64,000 nucleotides of DNA from Prorocentrum cordatum (GCA_963575745.1 CAUYUJ010019615.1:1259075-1323074), one strand, 5' to 3'. Counted from the stretch's first letter, positions 1 to 11,535 are shown. Program-made: numbers and translations. The notes: a model not told the origin generated them from the letters alone.

Positions 1-440
1 AACCCACACGCAAGTCCCCCCTTTCCGAATGACGTCGGCGGGATCCCGAGAGGGGATATACCTGCCGCGGAGCTGCAGGGCGTGCTTCTCGCTCCGACAA
101 ACACGAGCTGGCGGCAGAAAGGCGCACGCCCCGTGGCGCCGCGCCTTGACAACGCAGTGGGCCGAGCGGGCGTAAGCGCCTGATGGAGCGCAGGCACGGG
201 GGCGACGACGCCGCGCTTCCGACGGTGGCCCCCCGACGCGGCGGCGGGCGCGGTTCGGTTGGACGGAGGGGGGAGGGACAAGGAAAAGGGGATGTGCGGC
301 ATGCGCTGCATGCAGCTGCTTTCGGCCCCACCGCTGTGCGCTCTCTCATCGATACACTGGCGCTTCCCGGCGCCAAGGCGACGTATAGCGGACACGTGAG
401 CTGATTCGCGTGCCTATCTTTTGCCATTTCGTCCGGCTTG
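1..440. other. GC-rich sequence with no recognised gene
   Basis: Unique-looking GC-rich DNA. A 73-codon frame from an ATG at 183 exists but has an Arg/Gly-biased composition and no recognisable domain, so it is not called. Confidence 0.4.
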
Positions 441-1139
<699 letters not shown>

Positions 1140-1239
1140 NNNNNNNNNNNNNNNNNNNNNNNNNNNNNNNNNNNNNNNNNNNNNNNNNNNNNNNNNNNNN
1201 NNNNNNNNNNNNNNNNNNNNNNNNNNNNNNNNNNNNNNN
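1140..1239. other. assembly gap of 100 N
   Basis: Exactly 100 N, the conventional size for a gap of unknown length. It sits where (GAT)n on the left meets (GGA)n on the right, so the gap is probably a collapsed trinucleotide repeat. Confidence 0.99.
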
Positions 1240-1765
1240 AGGAGTGAGAGAGGAGGAGGAGGTGGAGTGAGGAGGAGGAGGAGGAGGAGGAGGAGCGAGG
1301 AGGAGGAGAGGGAGGAGGAGCAGGAGGAGGATTGGGAGGATGAGGAGGAGGAGGGGGATAAGAAGGAGGAGGAAGGGCAGGAAGAGGAGGAGGAGGAGGA
1401 CGACGAGTTGGGGAGCAGGATGAGGAGGAGGAGGAGGACATGGATTTGGGGAGCAGGATGAGGAGAATGAGGAGGAGGAGGAGGAAGAGGAGGGGATGCG
1501 GAGGTTGAGAATTTGGAGGAGATGTAAGAAGAGGATGAGGAGGATATTGAGGACAAGGGAAAGGGTGGAGGAAGAGGAGGGAGAAAAGGAAGAGGAGGAG
1601 ATTGAACAAGAGGAGGAACAAGAGGAGACACATATTATGATGAGAAGGCGGGGAGGAGCAGGATGAGGGTGAAGAGGATAACAATTATGAGGAGGGGGAA
1701 AGGAGGAGGACAAGCAGGCGGAGGTTGAGGAGACGAGGAGGAGGAGGTGGAGGAGGAGGACCAGT
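1240..1765. repeat. degenerate (GGA)n tract
   Basis: GGA/GAG triplets, increasingly diverged to the right. No coding signal beyond period-3 composition. Confidence 0.9.
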
Positions 1766-1879
1766 GTAAACCCAAGACCCATCAACGCTGTTGCAATCCA
1801 AGTTCTTGGTTCATAGGCCGCTACTGGGCATGATGTTAGAGGGGGTCAGTGCCCCATTTCAAGGCAAGCGTTTGAAATC

Positions 1880-2242
1880 CTGAACCGTGCGAAGACAAGC
1901 CATCCCTGAGACTTCAACGCCGCGAATCAACCTTACTATTGCGTCCTGACTATCCTGAATCGTGTCAGAATGCCGCTCCTCGGACTTTAACTCGGCAAAT
2001 CAACGTCACTGTTGCGCCCTGGCAGCCCCAGATCGTGCCACAGAACCGTTTGTGGGACGTTCGCCCTGAGAACCCTTGACGTTGTTGCAAGAAGGTCTAA
2101 AGACGATTGTGCGCGGCGCTAAGGCGAGAGCCACATTTTGAAAACGACCTGCCCTCCAGCAGTGACACTCTCGCAAACTGTTGAGACGAGTGTGCGCGGT
2201 GCCCAGGCGAGAGCTACATGCTGAAAACGGCCCCCCCTCCAT
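1880..2242. repeat. two short tandem repeats (about 73 bp and 83 bp)
   Basis: A diverged pair with period about 73 bp starts near 1881 and 1953 (shared TGAATCGTG...CGGC/GAATCAAC...TTGCG pattern). A second pair has period 83 bp: AGACGATTGTGCGCGG at 2101 and AGACGAGTGTGCGCGG at 2184, each followed by GGCGAGAG and CTGAAAACG-like blocks. No gene seen. Confidence 0.65.
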
Positions 2243-2374
2243 CCGATAAGCTCGTTTAAATGTTTAGCTCCTGGACCATAGATAGCGAGGAATTCTCAGG
2301 CGAAGCACCCAGGCCCGACCAACCGACACGTCTCGGGGTGCGACAGGGAGAAGTTATTTCTAAGGAGACGGGAC

Positions 2375-2453
2375 GGAGGAGGAGGAGGAGGAGGAGGAGG
2401 AGGAGGAGGAGGAGGAGGAGGAGGGAGGAGGAGGAGGAGGAGGAGGTGGGGAA
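2375..2453. repeat. (GGA)n microsatellite
   Basis: Nearly pure GGA triplets of about 80 bp. Confidence 0.95.
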
Positions 2454-2840
2454 GGCCAGGAGGGTGAACTGATTTGCGGACTTGACGAGCGGCGGCAGCC
2501 AGGAACTCCTCGCCGAGCAGCTGCGGCAGAGGCGGGCCCGCGAGCAGACCGCGGCGGTGTCCGCGGCGGCCCTCTGGCAGCAGGAGGCCCCCCGCGGTCG
2601 CAGCCCGGCGGCGGCGGCTCCGCCCCGCGAGCAGAGAACGCCACGGGAGCGGGTCGGTGGTTTCCCGGCGCCCTCGTCGGATGTCAGAGGTCTTCTCGCC
2701 GCGGGGCGCTTTCCAGCAGCCGCGTCTCGCCCAGTGCTTTCTCCAGGGGTGCCCGGATCGTCCCGAACGGCTGCCGGAGGCCCACTCATGGCCCGAGAAC
2801 CGCCTGGCGTCGACGGGGGTGAGGATTCAGGGTCATGAGC
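2454..2840. other. GC-rich sequence, no gene called
   Basis: Very GC-rich. Overlapping frames are open on both strands with Ala/Arg/Pro-biased composition, which is typical of GC-rich non-coding DNA. No domain recognised. Confidence 0.4.
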
Positions 2841-3030
2841 CTTTGCTCGGCGTATCGCGCCGCCGGTTCTGGCCCACCACGCCTCGGCGCGACACACCAA
2901 CCGCTTCTCAGTTCCCAAGGGTCAAGGTCCCGAGCGTTGTTCAGTCTCCCGCCCCGCGGAGCGGAGCGACACGCTACCCGCTTGCAGGGCACAGCGTGCG
3001 CTGGGGCCGCTGCTGGCCAAAATTCCGATC
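2841..3030 (+). repeat. dispersed family A, copy 1
   Basis: Shares an ordered series of blocks with 5905-6112 and 12797-12996: CTGGCCCAC, CGGCGCGACAC, a GTC(A)ACGTCC-like block, CCAGTCTCCCG, CGGAGCGACACGCT, GGCCGC and finally CAAAANTTCC. This is the most diverged of the three copies. Confidence 0.75.
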
Positions 3031-3734
3031 GATTGGAATCACACCAGGGATGCCGTGGTCAGCCAGATCTGGGGCTCCGTAGGGGCCCCGTACCCCTGTG
3101 CTCCCCGCAACCTCCCCTGCGAACTGCGCCGGCTTGGGATGTTTCTACCCTCGGCGTGGGCCCCACGCGCATATCCATGCCCGCGGTACCGTCTGGATGC
3201 CGAGGCGCGATCCCACGGCTACGCGAGCAGGGCATCCGGGCAGAGCCGCCCTGCGTCCACGGGGTCTCGGCCGACGCGTCTGGACCGCAAGGCTGTCGAA
3301 CGGGGTACACGTCCCGCCCACGATCGCCGGCGTCGTCAGCGTCGTCGTCGTCTCTCCCTCAGGGTCCGCTGCGATTCGATTGATCCGTTCCGATATCAAT
3401 TCCCGACAGCTCGGTCCAATTCGGGCTCCAATGTTCACACGGTCGGATGCGGCCTGATCGATGCCTGCACGGCGCTGTTCTGCATCCTGGCGCAGCCGAT
3501 CTGATTCGAGCCCTACGCCGTGCCGATGTGGCCCGATCCGACGCACATTCCTTCTCGATGCCCCGAGCAATGCAGATTGGTTTTGTCCCCTCTTCCGACA
3601 CACTCCCGGCATGGCTCTCCTCGCTCGAGGTCAATATTTGCAGCGAGTGTTGGCTCATCCGTCACATTGTCCCACACCTTCACTCTCATCCGACTACGTT
3701 TCGGTGCGTTCCTTCACGGCCTCCCTGGTCATCA
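3031..3734. other. intergenic sequence, nothing recognised
   Basis: Mixed-composition sequence with overlapping open frames on both strands but no recognisable domain, repeat or RNA gene. Confidence 0.4.
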
Positions 3735-3885
3735 CCACCACCACCAGGGCCGTCATCACCGTCGTCATCGTCATCGTCATCATCATCAGCAGCATCAGCA
3801 TCAGCATCAGCATCAGCATCAGCATCATCACCGTCATCGTCATCGTCATCGTTATCACCACCATCACCGTCAGCATCAGCATCAG

Positions 3886-3917
<32 letters not shown>

Positions 3918-4075
3918 GTATCAGCAGCAACACCAGTACTGTCACCATTATCATGGTTACAATCGTCGTCATCATCATCACCATCATCATCACCATCAGC
4001 ATCACCATCACAAACATAACCATCATCATACTCAGCATCTTAACCACCACCATCTGCATCATCATTTTTGACGCC
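3735..4075. repeat. (CAT/CAG/CAC)n tract
   Basis: CATCAT with interspersed CAGCAT and CACCAT triplets. The frame of the following gene is open through it (Ile/Ser-rich), but this is a consequence of the repeat and is not taken as coding. Confidence 0.93.
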
Positions 4076-4108
4076 GTCACCGTCACACTGGAAATGGAAT
4101 GTCATCAC

Positions 4109-4125
4109 AGCCATGTTGGCCCCAG
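4109..4125 (+). other. probable relic spliced-leader sequence
   Basis: The 17 bases here match the last 17 bases of the conserved dinoflagellate spliced leader (AGCCATTTTGGCTCAAG) at 14 positions, with differences only at leader-segment positions 7, 13 and 15. The match is on the same strand and 47 bases upstream of an intronless gene. Dinoflagellate mRNAs receive this leader by trans-splicing, so a genomic copy just upstream of an ATG is the known signature of a reverse-transcribed, reinserted mRNA. The 5' five bases of the leader are not conserved. A chance match cannot be excluded. Confidence 0.5.
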
Positions 4126-4171
4126 GGTCCCAGCCTGGGCAGTCAGCTGCCCTCGCTCTGCTCCCGGTGCC

Positions 4172-4936
4172 ATGGACACGGCGGTCGTTGATGCCCTTGT
4201 GCGGGATCAGTTCGTAGAAGCTGTGGCACACATAGGCACACAGGCCGGGCTCCGCATCTGTGAAGAGGACCAGAGGAGGATGTTTGCGTTGTATTGTGTG
4301 GCTACGAAGGGCCCGCCTCCCGCTGACGTGCCGCCAGGCATGCATGAGGAGCAGTGGCAAGCTTGGAGCGAAGTAGGCGGTATGTCAAAAGAAGCTGCAA
4401 TGGAAGAGTATGTCGAGACTGTGCTCCGGGTGGATCCTAACTACATCTTTGCTGGTGAAGGGGACGACGAGACAGGAAAACCAGCATCGGAGTTGCCTTC
4501 TGACATTCTGAAACAATTGCAGGCCGCAGGCATCAAGAAGCACGACGGTGTTGACGAGGAGGCCTGTAAAGCGGGCAATGTTTTTGCCGCTGCGCGCGCC
4601 GGCGCCGACCTCGCACCTTTTCTGCCGGGCGAGCGGGACACAAGAGACGACGACGGGGTCACGCCCCTCATGCACGCTGTCGATGCGGAGCAGCCCCAGG
4701 CCGTGGCACAGCTGATCTCGGCCCGGGCGGACCTGAACATCGCAGACGAGCAGGGCGCCACGGCGCTGCACTACGCCGCGCTCCTCGGCGCCACGGCCAT
4801 TGCTGCGCAGCTGGTCTCTGCGGGCGCAGATCCCCGGCTGAAGGACGAGGATGGCGCTACGCCGGCAGATACCGCCCGAGGCAACGCACACAGTTCGCTG
4901 GCAGATGCGCTGGCCGAGGCCATGGCCTCTGGGTGA
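4172..4936 (+). CDS. acyl-CoA-binding domain protein with ankyrin repeats (ACBD6-like)
   Basis: 254 residues, single exon. Residues about 12-92 form an acyl-CoA-binding (ACB) domain: PPGM at 54-57, WQAW at 62-65 and SKEAAMEEYV at 72-81 match the family pattern PGM...KWDAW...SKEDAMxxYI. Residues about 160-250 hold ankyrin repeats (DGVTPLMHAV, EQGATALHYAALLG, DEDGATPADTAR). ACB plus ankyrin is the architecture of animal ACBD6 and some plant ACBPs, which bind long-chain acyl-CoA in the cytosol. By alignment, the family's ligand-contacting lysine of the YKQAT motif is Cys here (YCVAT, 41-45) and the lysine before the WDAW motif is Gln, while the C-terminal Tyr (Y80) is kept, so ligand affinity may differ. 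The ATG lies in GCCATGG, a good start context. The frame stays open upstream only through a CAT repeat. The relic leader at 4109-4125 suggests a retroposed cDNA origin. Confidence 0.88.
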   Translation: MDTAVVDALVRDQFVEAVAHIGTQAGLRICEEDQRRMFALYCVATKGPPPADVPPGMHEEQWQAWSEVGGMSKEAAMEEYVETVLRVDPNYIFAGEGDDETGKPASELPSDILKQLQAAGIKKHDGVDEEACKAGNVFAAARAGADLAPFLPGERDTRDDDGVTPLMHAVDAEQPQAVAQLISARADLNIADEQGATALHYAALLGATAIAAQLVSAGADPRLKDEDGATPADTARGNAHSSLADALAEAMASG

Positions 4937-5654
4937 AGTGCGGAGTCGCTGTTCCTTCCGTTGGGCGGTTGGCACTGCTCTAGCCAGAAAAGACTCATGT
5001 CCGTGCGGAAGCCCCCGAAGCCGCCTGTCCGATCCAGAAGCCATAGGAGCCTGAGGCCTTTTGGACTTCATAACCCACAGCACGCCAACGCGACACAATC
5101 GCGCAACACCGCACAGCACCGCACGACACGCAGCACCGCTCAACACCGCGCAACACCGCTGCCTTCACGGAGCAGCGTTGAGCGGGATTGCGCGGTGCAT
5201 GTGTTGAAGCTGTTTGCAGAGTTGGAGCTTTTAGCGGAAGAAGCTCGCTCTCGCCCTGCAGATCAAAAAGTGTTGAAGCTGTTCTCCCAGAGGCTCCTGT
5301 GCATCCGGCACGCCACGAAGCGTCAAGGAAGAAGGCCAGGCGCGCATGCACTCTCTCTCGCGCGCGCGCCTGATCAGGGAGGCCCGAGGGCCATGGCAGA
5401 GCAGCCCAGGCATCCGTGCTCTGGCTGGGGCAATCGAGGCGTGGCCGGGGCAATGATGCAGGTGCTGGTCGCCTCCACGGGCCTCCAAGGCCCTCCAGCT
5501 GTTTCCAGAGGCAGCGCATCAGACTGCCCAGCTTTTCGAGAAGGGCTCCGCGAGTCTCGAGTGGCCTCGAGTGGCCCGCACTGCCCCCGCTGGCGATCCT
5601 CCACGGGGGGCCCGCAGATGGGCGATTGGCAGATCTTCCCCTGGCATCCAGGTC
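4937..5654. other. intergenic sequence with a short CAACACCGC-type repeat
   Basis: About 5096-5165 holds a degenerate array of CGCAACACCGC/CGCACAGCACC decamers. The rest is GC-rich with overlapping frames on both strands and no recognised gene. Confidence 0.5.
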
Positions 5655-5865
5655 TTCCCGAATGGGGTCCGAAAAGATAGGGTCGGAGGATCGCGCCGCA
5701 TCGGCGATGCATCGGCGCTGCGTCTCGATGTGGTGCCCGATTTCCTTCACGCCGACGGCAGCGATGCATCGCCGACGTCGCCGACGCATCGCCGATGTAT
5801 CAGCGATGCATTGGCGATGCGGCGCGGCCCTCCGATCACATCTACTCGAGCCACATTGGGGGGCA
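5655..5865. mobile_element. family B inverted-repeat element, copy 1
   Basis: The core carries repeated GATGCATCGCCGAC / CGGCGATGCATCGG blocks. The ends are inverted: GATAGGGTCGGAGGATCGCG on the left, and the complement of the right end reads GATGTGATCGGAGGGCCGCG. The same layout recurs at 10778-10916 and 26071-26297. Too short to encode a protein; a MITE-like non-autonomous element is inferred. Exact ends are uncertain and no target duplication was identified. Confidence 0.55.
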
Positions 5866-5904
5866 TCCAAAGGTCCGAGGCTTGAACTTACATGCATAGA
5901 GCCA

Positions 5905-6112
5905 GGAGCTTCGGCTAAGCGTGTCGCTCCGCTGGTTCTGGCCCACCATGCTTCGGCGCGACACGGTATCTGGTTCCCAGTCCCAGGCGTCCACGTCCTG
6001 AGCCTCTTTTCCCAGTCTCCCGCCCCGCGGAGTGAAGCTACTCGCAATCCGCTTGCGAGGCACAGCGTGTCGCCGGGGCCGCCGCCGTGACACGCTATGC
6101 AAAAGTTCCCGA
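5905..6112 (+). repeat. dispersed family A, copy 2
   Basis: Homologous to 12797-12996 over about 200 bp. It begins TAAGCGTGTCGCTCCGC and ends with GTGACACGCTA then AAAAGTTCC. The first and last parts are inverted with respect to each other (TAAGCGTGTCGC against the complement TAGCGTGTCAC), which suggests a short inverted-repeat element. Confidence 0.75.
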
Positions 6113-6409
6113 CTGCACATCCATCCATCCACCGCTTGGGGCGTCAGCTGCTTAGTTGGCGCGCATGTGTATACACTCTGGCCTCGGACACGGGGCTCCA
6201 GCAGTCCGCAGGGCTTCCAGGTTCCTCTCTGGAGCCCCCCGGGGACCTCCCAGGAGAGGATACTTTCCTTGACCTTGCGAAGGAGTTTCCGTTGTGTGTC
6301 CCCCTGAGGTTGGTCTGGGGGGGTATCCCTCGAAATCTGGCCCTGGACACGGGCGGAAGAACGGCAGAGTACGGCGGAAGACAGCCACAATCTTAATTTG
6401 CTGCTTCGG

Positions 6410-6800
6410 GCGAATTTCCAAGAGGCCCAGGAGAGGGCCCCAAGGCAGCCCCAGAATCCCCCAAGACAGCATCCGAGATTGCTTCAAGACGGCCCCAGAA
6501 TCCCCCAAGAGGTCCCCAAGCGGGCCCCGAAGAGGTGAACGTCACGCCATTCCATTCGAAACACGTACGGGTTTAGGCTGTTCCATTTCTGGTCTTCACA
6601 GCGCCCACGACGGCCCAAGAGGTCCCCAAGATCGGCCCAAGACTGCCCAAGAGGTCCTCAAGAGAGCCCGACGACGTTCCAAGAGGCCCGCGGGACTGGG
6701 CGGAAAATTGCAGAACACGGCAGAACAATGTTGTAAGTTTGCCGTTGCGGCCCCAGGCGCGCTTCAAGAGGCCCTTTCGAATCCCGAGACGACCTAAGAG
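6410..6800 (+). repeat. CCAAGAGGCCC-type array
   Basis: Degenerate repeats of CCCAAGAGGYCC / CAAGACGGCCCC on the + strand, interrupted near 6540-6600 by about 60 bp of different sequence. The same low-complexity family, in either polarity, recurs at 30.9-31.3, 38.3, 45.1-45.3, 57.2 and 58.4-60.0 kb. Confidence 0.8.
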
Positions 6801-6871
6801 CGTTCAACGAGCCTTTAGGATAGCTTCAAGACAGCCCCAGAAGTTAAACGAGGGAGTGGTTGGAGGGACGG

Positions 6872-7384
<513 letters not shown>

Positions 7385-7403
7385 TAATGGTGTCGTATAC
7401 CAT

Positions 7404-8096
7404 ATGATGTCATTTTGCTTGCAGCTCTGTGGTGCTCAAGGCGCCCAAGGCCCAATCTCCAAGAGAGTGCCCGGCAGTAGTTCTATCGGGGCAGAGCTAA
7501 CACTCGAGCAAGGTTTGAGAGGCAACAGCTCCCTCCCATGGATTGGGGCCGTGTGCACTGGTCGCAGGTGCAGCGGCGCGGAGTGTGGCGCGGAGCTTGC
7601 TGGTGCCAGCGGCGCAGGCTCGCTTGGAGCGGCGGCCGCGGATGGGCGCGGGGGCAGCCGCCAGTCTCCGCGGATGGGCGCTTGGTCGTGGGCGAGCGCC
7701 GGGGAGCGGGCCTCCGACCTGCGACATGGGGCTGATCCTGGGATCTTGGCGTCGCAGTCGTTCCCCACCCGACAGGTTGGGGTCATTAGGTTTTCAGAAC
7801 GGACCTCCCGCCTCGCGCCACTCTGCATATTGCGGCCGCCAGGTCCACAGGCTCCCGAGTATCCCGGAGAATCCCGCCTCGCGCCGCTCTGCATACCGCG
7901 GCCGCCATATGCCAAGGCCCCCAAGTATCTCCGAGAGTCCCGCCTCGCGCCACTCTGCATACCGCGGCCGCCAGATCCCCAGGCTCCCGAGTATCCCCGA
8001 GAGTCCCGCCTCGCGCCACTCTGCATGCCGCGGCCGCCAGATTCCCAGGTCCCCCGAATGTCCCCGAGTGTCCCGCCTCGCGCCGACAAGTCATAA
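7404..8096 (+). CDS. doubtful ORF containing a 22-residue tandem repeat
   Basis: A 230-codon ATG-started frame. Its C-terminal third is four copies of a 22-residue unit (pattern SRLAPLCIPRPP...QAPEYPRE) encoded by the 66-bp tandem repeat at 7807-8080. The N-terminal part is Gly/Ala/Ser/Arg-rich with no domain recognised. The other two forward frames and one reverse frame are also open over much of the stretch because 66 is a multiple of 3, so openness alone is weak evidence. Transcript data would decide. Confidence 0.15.
   Translation: MMSFCLQLCGAQGAQGPISKRVPGSSSIGAELTLEQGLRGNSSLPWIGAVCTGRRCSGAECGAELAGASGAGSLGAAAADGRGGSRQSPRMGAWSWASAGERASDLRHGADPGILASQSFPTRQVGVIRFSERTSRLAPLCILRPPGPQAPEYPGESRLAPLCIPRPPYAKAPKYLRESRLAPLCIPRPPDPQAPEYPRESRLAPLCMPRPPDSQVPRMSPSVPPRADKS
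7807..8085. repeat. 66-bp tandem repeat, four copies
   Basis: CCCGCCTCGCGCC starts at 7807, 7873, 7939, 8005 and 8072, giving periods 66, 66, 66 and 67. Each unit contains a GCGGCCGCC block followed by CCCGAGTATC-like sequence. Diverged related units occur at 21785-21955. Confidence 0.9.
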
Positions 8097-10200
8097 CATG
8101 ACAGAGGGGTATTATATAATAGCAGAACATAGCGCAGTAAAACACGCGTAGTTATGACAGAAAAGAGCATAACACCTCACCGCCTAACAGAACATACCAG
8201 AGTACAACATTCCATATCATGACGTAACAAATCGTGACACACCACACCATGACAGAGCAGTGCATACCATAGCACATCATCATAGCACATGCCATCCCAT
8301 ACCATGGCAAAGCAAACATTCCATGATAAAGCATAACATATGTGAACATGCCAACACATAACATGTCATATCCTCACATAACATGGCATCGTATAGCACA
8401 GCACAGCAACTCATAAAAAAATGAGCTGACAGATCGGAGCACCCAGACCATAACATACAATATCATAATATAGCATAACATGACTTACCAGATCATAACC
8501 TAGCATATCATGATAGAGCACGCTACAACAGAATACAGCATCATAGCACCTACATAGCATCGTAACGCAGATGGCTCATCATTGCGTAACAGAGCGCGGC
8601 GTAAGGTGTTACATCAGATAAACCATGACACAATGGCTCAGACAGAGCCGATCATAACTTCACACCTCATAACATAGCATAATCGAGCATAACATTGCAT
8701 ACCATGACAGACCAAATCATTCCGTAGCCTGCCATGCCAGAACATCACAACGTAGCACAGCTTCAAAGCACACACCATTCCGTGACATGATACATCATAT
8801 CATGACAGAGCGTGGTATATTACAGTTTAGCGTCGCACAGGAAGACATATCATAGCATTGTAACATGAGAACGCATAAGATCTCATCTGGTGGCAGAACA
8901 GGACATAACAGGGCAAAACCTAACAACGCGTGTAATGACATCATGGAGCATGCAGATCACAACATAGCACCACACTTCATGGAACACGGACAGCGCACAC
9001 TATACCATACCGAAACATAATAGAGCATACCATCACACATGACATACCACATTATAACACCCAAGCACAGATCTTCATAGCATGGCAAATCATGCCATCG
9101 CAACATCATATATTGTCCTACAATATAGTCAGACGCGATGTGCGCGCCGAGGTCAGGCTGGCCAGAGGAGCAAACATCCGCAGCAGCGAACGATCGGAAT
9201 ACGAATTCATCGTGACAGGCGTCACGGCGCCATGCCGGCCCGTCGAGAACAGAAGAGACATATTAGAGCACAACGTAAACGAAAATGATCTTGTTAGCAA
9301 AGCATCACATAGCAGACTGATTGTATTACTGCCATCCCTACGCCAACGATTTCGTCATGACATGGCTGGCTATCAGCTCATACCATTCACTATAACGCAC
9401 TGAGGGTACCGTAACCAACACATACAACAGCCTAGTATCACTCTACTTTACAGAACATACGTATCATGCCATAACGTGGTGCCACAGAACAGAGTAGGCC
9501 AGACCATTCCAAATCATACAGTGACAGAGGTGAGCATAAAGGATCATCTTTAAAACAACGGGAACAACACTTGCAGAGGACCTTCAAAACAACATATGCC
9601 GTATCGTAACATAATGCAACGCGACGTGTGCGCCGAAGACAGCACATATACATGTACACGCAGGCGCAACAACGACCGATCGGACCGCGCATCGAACGTG
9701 ACAGGCGTCACGACGTCACGCCGTCCCGTCGACAACATAACATAACATGTTGTAGCTTCGCGGAATCAAGCCATATTGAGCACAACATAACTGAACACTG
9801 TTAAATACAGCATCGACTAATTAAAGGCGCACGTTCAAACGCAGCACCCAGGCCTGGCCACAGGAAACACAGGCGCGGCAAGGACCGATTAGACGACGTA
9901 TCAAAAGACGTCACGACGTCACACTGCTCCACCGAGAGCAGAGCATAAACAACTATATAGATGTGCATCGAACAAAAGAGAACCGAACACAGCGTGATAG
10001 GGTAGAAGTCAGCAGAGACCGAGCACTGGCGGCCTATCATACGCGACATGCGCGCCAAGCCCAGGATGGTCACAGAAACAATCAATAGCAGCAACGACCG
10101 ATCAGAATCCATACCACACGTGAAAGGCGTCACGACGCCACGTTGGCCCGTCCACATGATTACGTATACGCCAGCCACCTTCTCAAGGCGTCTCATCAAT
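8090..10200. repeat. degenerate CATAACATAGCA satellite-like region
   Basis: About 2 kb of AC-rich, G-poor sequence made of loosely repeated CATAACATAGCA / CATACCATGACAGA words. Its composition contrasts sharply with the GC-rich flanks. No gene recognised. Confidence 0.8.
9122..10160 (+). repeat. four interspersed ~110-150 bp units inside the CATAACA region
   Basis: Related units lie near 9128-9250, 9607-9735, 9848-9950 and 10040-10155. Shared order: CGCGACGTGNGCGCC, GCAGCAACGACCGATCGGA, then GTGACAGGCGTCACGACG and GCC/CCCGTCSA. The third copy is the most diverged. Spacing is irregular (about 480, 240 and 190 bp). Confidence 0.65.
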
Positions 10201-10204
10201 CGCG

Positions 10205-10777
10205 ACATGCGCCCCGCCGTCAGAGGAGGACGGGGCGTTCGGAGCAGGATAAGGAAGGAGATGTCCGCCTCACCTCCTCATCCTTTTCCTTCGTCGTCCG
10301 CCTCCTCTGCGAGCTGCTGCTGCTCCTTCTCTTCCTCTTGCATCAGGCTGCATATTATCTCCGAACAACGTTTTGCGTCTCGCAAGGCTCGTTTTCGCAG
10401 CTGGTTTGTCGCTCTAGGGACTTGTTTCGGTTTCTTTCGTCAGGGGCCCTGGGGTTGTGATACTTTCGGGAAGCTTTAACTTGCGACCTGGCCTGGCCGC
10501 CGTGCTGGTCGAGACCGCCAGGCCCCGTGCACATCGTTCCAGTAGGCGCGCGCAACGTTTGGAACAAACGCCGGAGGTTTCAGTGGGGACCGCTCGAAGC
10601 GAAATCATGTTCACAGCGGGCGAGTTTGCTTTGTTTCAGGCCCTGGGACCCTCACGAACCGATCAGGCTCGAAAAACGCAGCTGAAAGATCAGGTCTTGG
10701 ACTCTGGTGGGCATTTTTCGCGAGGTTGCAGTTTTCGCGACGTCGGACCACAGGGTTCCCAGGCCTCCGAAATGGGG
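10205..10777. other. intergenic sequence, nothing recognised
   Basis: Short CTC/CCT-rich patch at 10270-10345, otherwise mixed sequence. No gene or repeat with a clear copy elsewhere except weak similarity to 25900-26000. Confidence 0.4.
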
Positions 10778-10916
10778 CCCGGGAGATGGGGCCGGAGGGT
10801 CGCGCCACATCGCCGATGCACCAGCGATTCGGCGCGATTTGGAGCGCAATTTGCTCCATGCCGGCTGGCGTCGCCGATGCATCGGCGCCACGGTACGACC
10901 GTCCGACCCCGTCCAA
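10778..10916. mobile_element. family B inverted-repeat element, copy 2
   Basis: Shorter relative of 26071-26297. The left end is GATGGGGCCGGAGGGTCGCG; the complement of the right end reads GACGGGGTCGGACGGTCG. The core has GCCGATGCACC and CGCCGATGCATCGGCG. Confidence 0.5.
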
Positions 10917-11429
10917 TTGCTCAGACCCTGCTTGGGCGGCCTCCAGAGTCTTGGGGGGTGCTGGGAGGCTGGGGCCATGGTGCGCGCGGAGCACTTGCGA
11001 CGGGACAGCACGCCCTGGCCTGACGCCGACATGGGCGTGGCCATACTCCCGAAGGGGCGGTGGTGCCCGTCCTGGGGTGGATGCCCCGCAATCCCAGCGG
11101 ACCCTCCACCCTCGGAGGTCCACCTGAGTAGGTCCCTCCCCCCCCTCCCTCTTCGCCTCCCTTCTCCCTCCCTCGCGTGTCCTCCCTTCCCTCCTCCATT
11201 TTTCTCCTCCTCCCCCTCCCGGGGGCGCCAGAGGCGGCGACGAGCAATGTGGCCGGCGTGTCCGTGACGCAGATGGAGCAGCGGCAGGTCCAGGCCCTCC
11301 CTTCCCCTTCTCCTCGCAAGGGCGGAGGCGAGCCCTACTACTGCTGCTCCTGCTTCTGTTGCTGCCCCTCTCCATCGGTCGCTCCTCCTACTCGGCCTCG
11401 TCTGCGTCCCCCGTCCCCCGACCCCCGAA
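10917..11429. other. GC-rich sequence with CCTCCCT-rich patch, no gene
   Basis: Frames are open on both strands. The pyrimidine-rich 11130-11225 stretch is low complexity. No domain seen. Confidence 0.4.
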
Positions 11430-11535
11430 GTCATGATTTGCCCTGCAAGGGTCTCGACCCATTACCCATGACCAGATTTTCATCCTGAGTCGTTGTTTGA
11501 CGGTCCCGAGGCCCTGTAGGGGCTCCCAGAGGCAG
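11430..11535 (+). repeat. dispersed family C, copy 1
   Basis: Ordered words GAAGTCATGATTT, GTCTCGACCCATT, TTTTCATCCTGAGTCGTT, TTGACGGTCCCGAGGCCC and CCCAGAGGC are shared with 25155-25300, 26800-26895 and 27090-27215. Confidence 0.7.
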
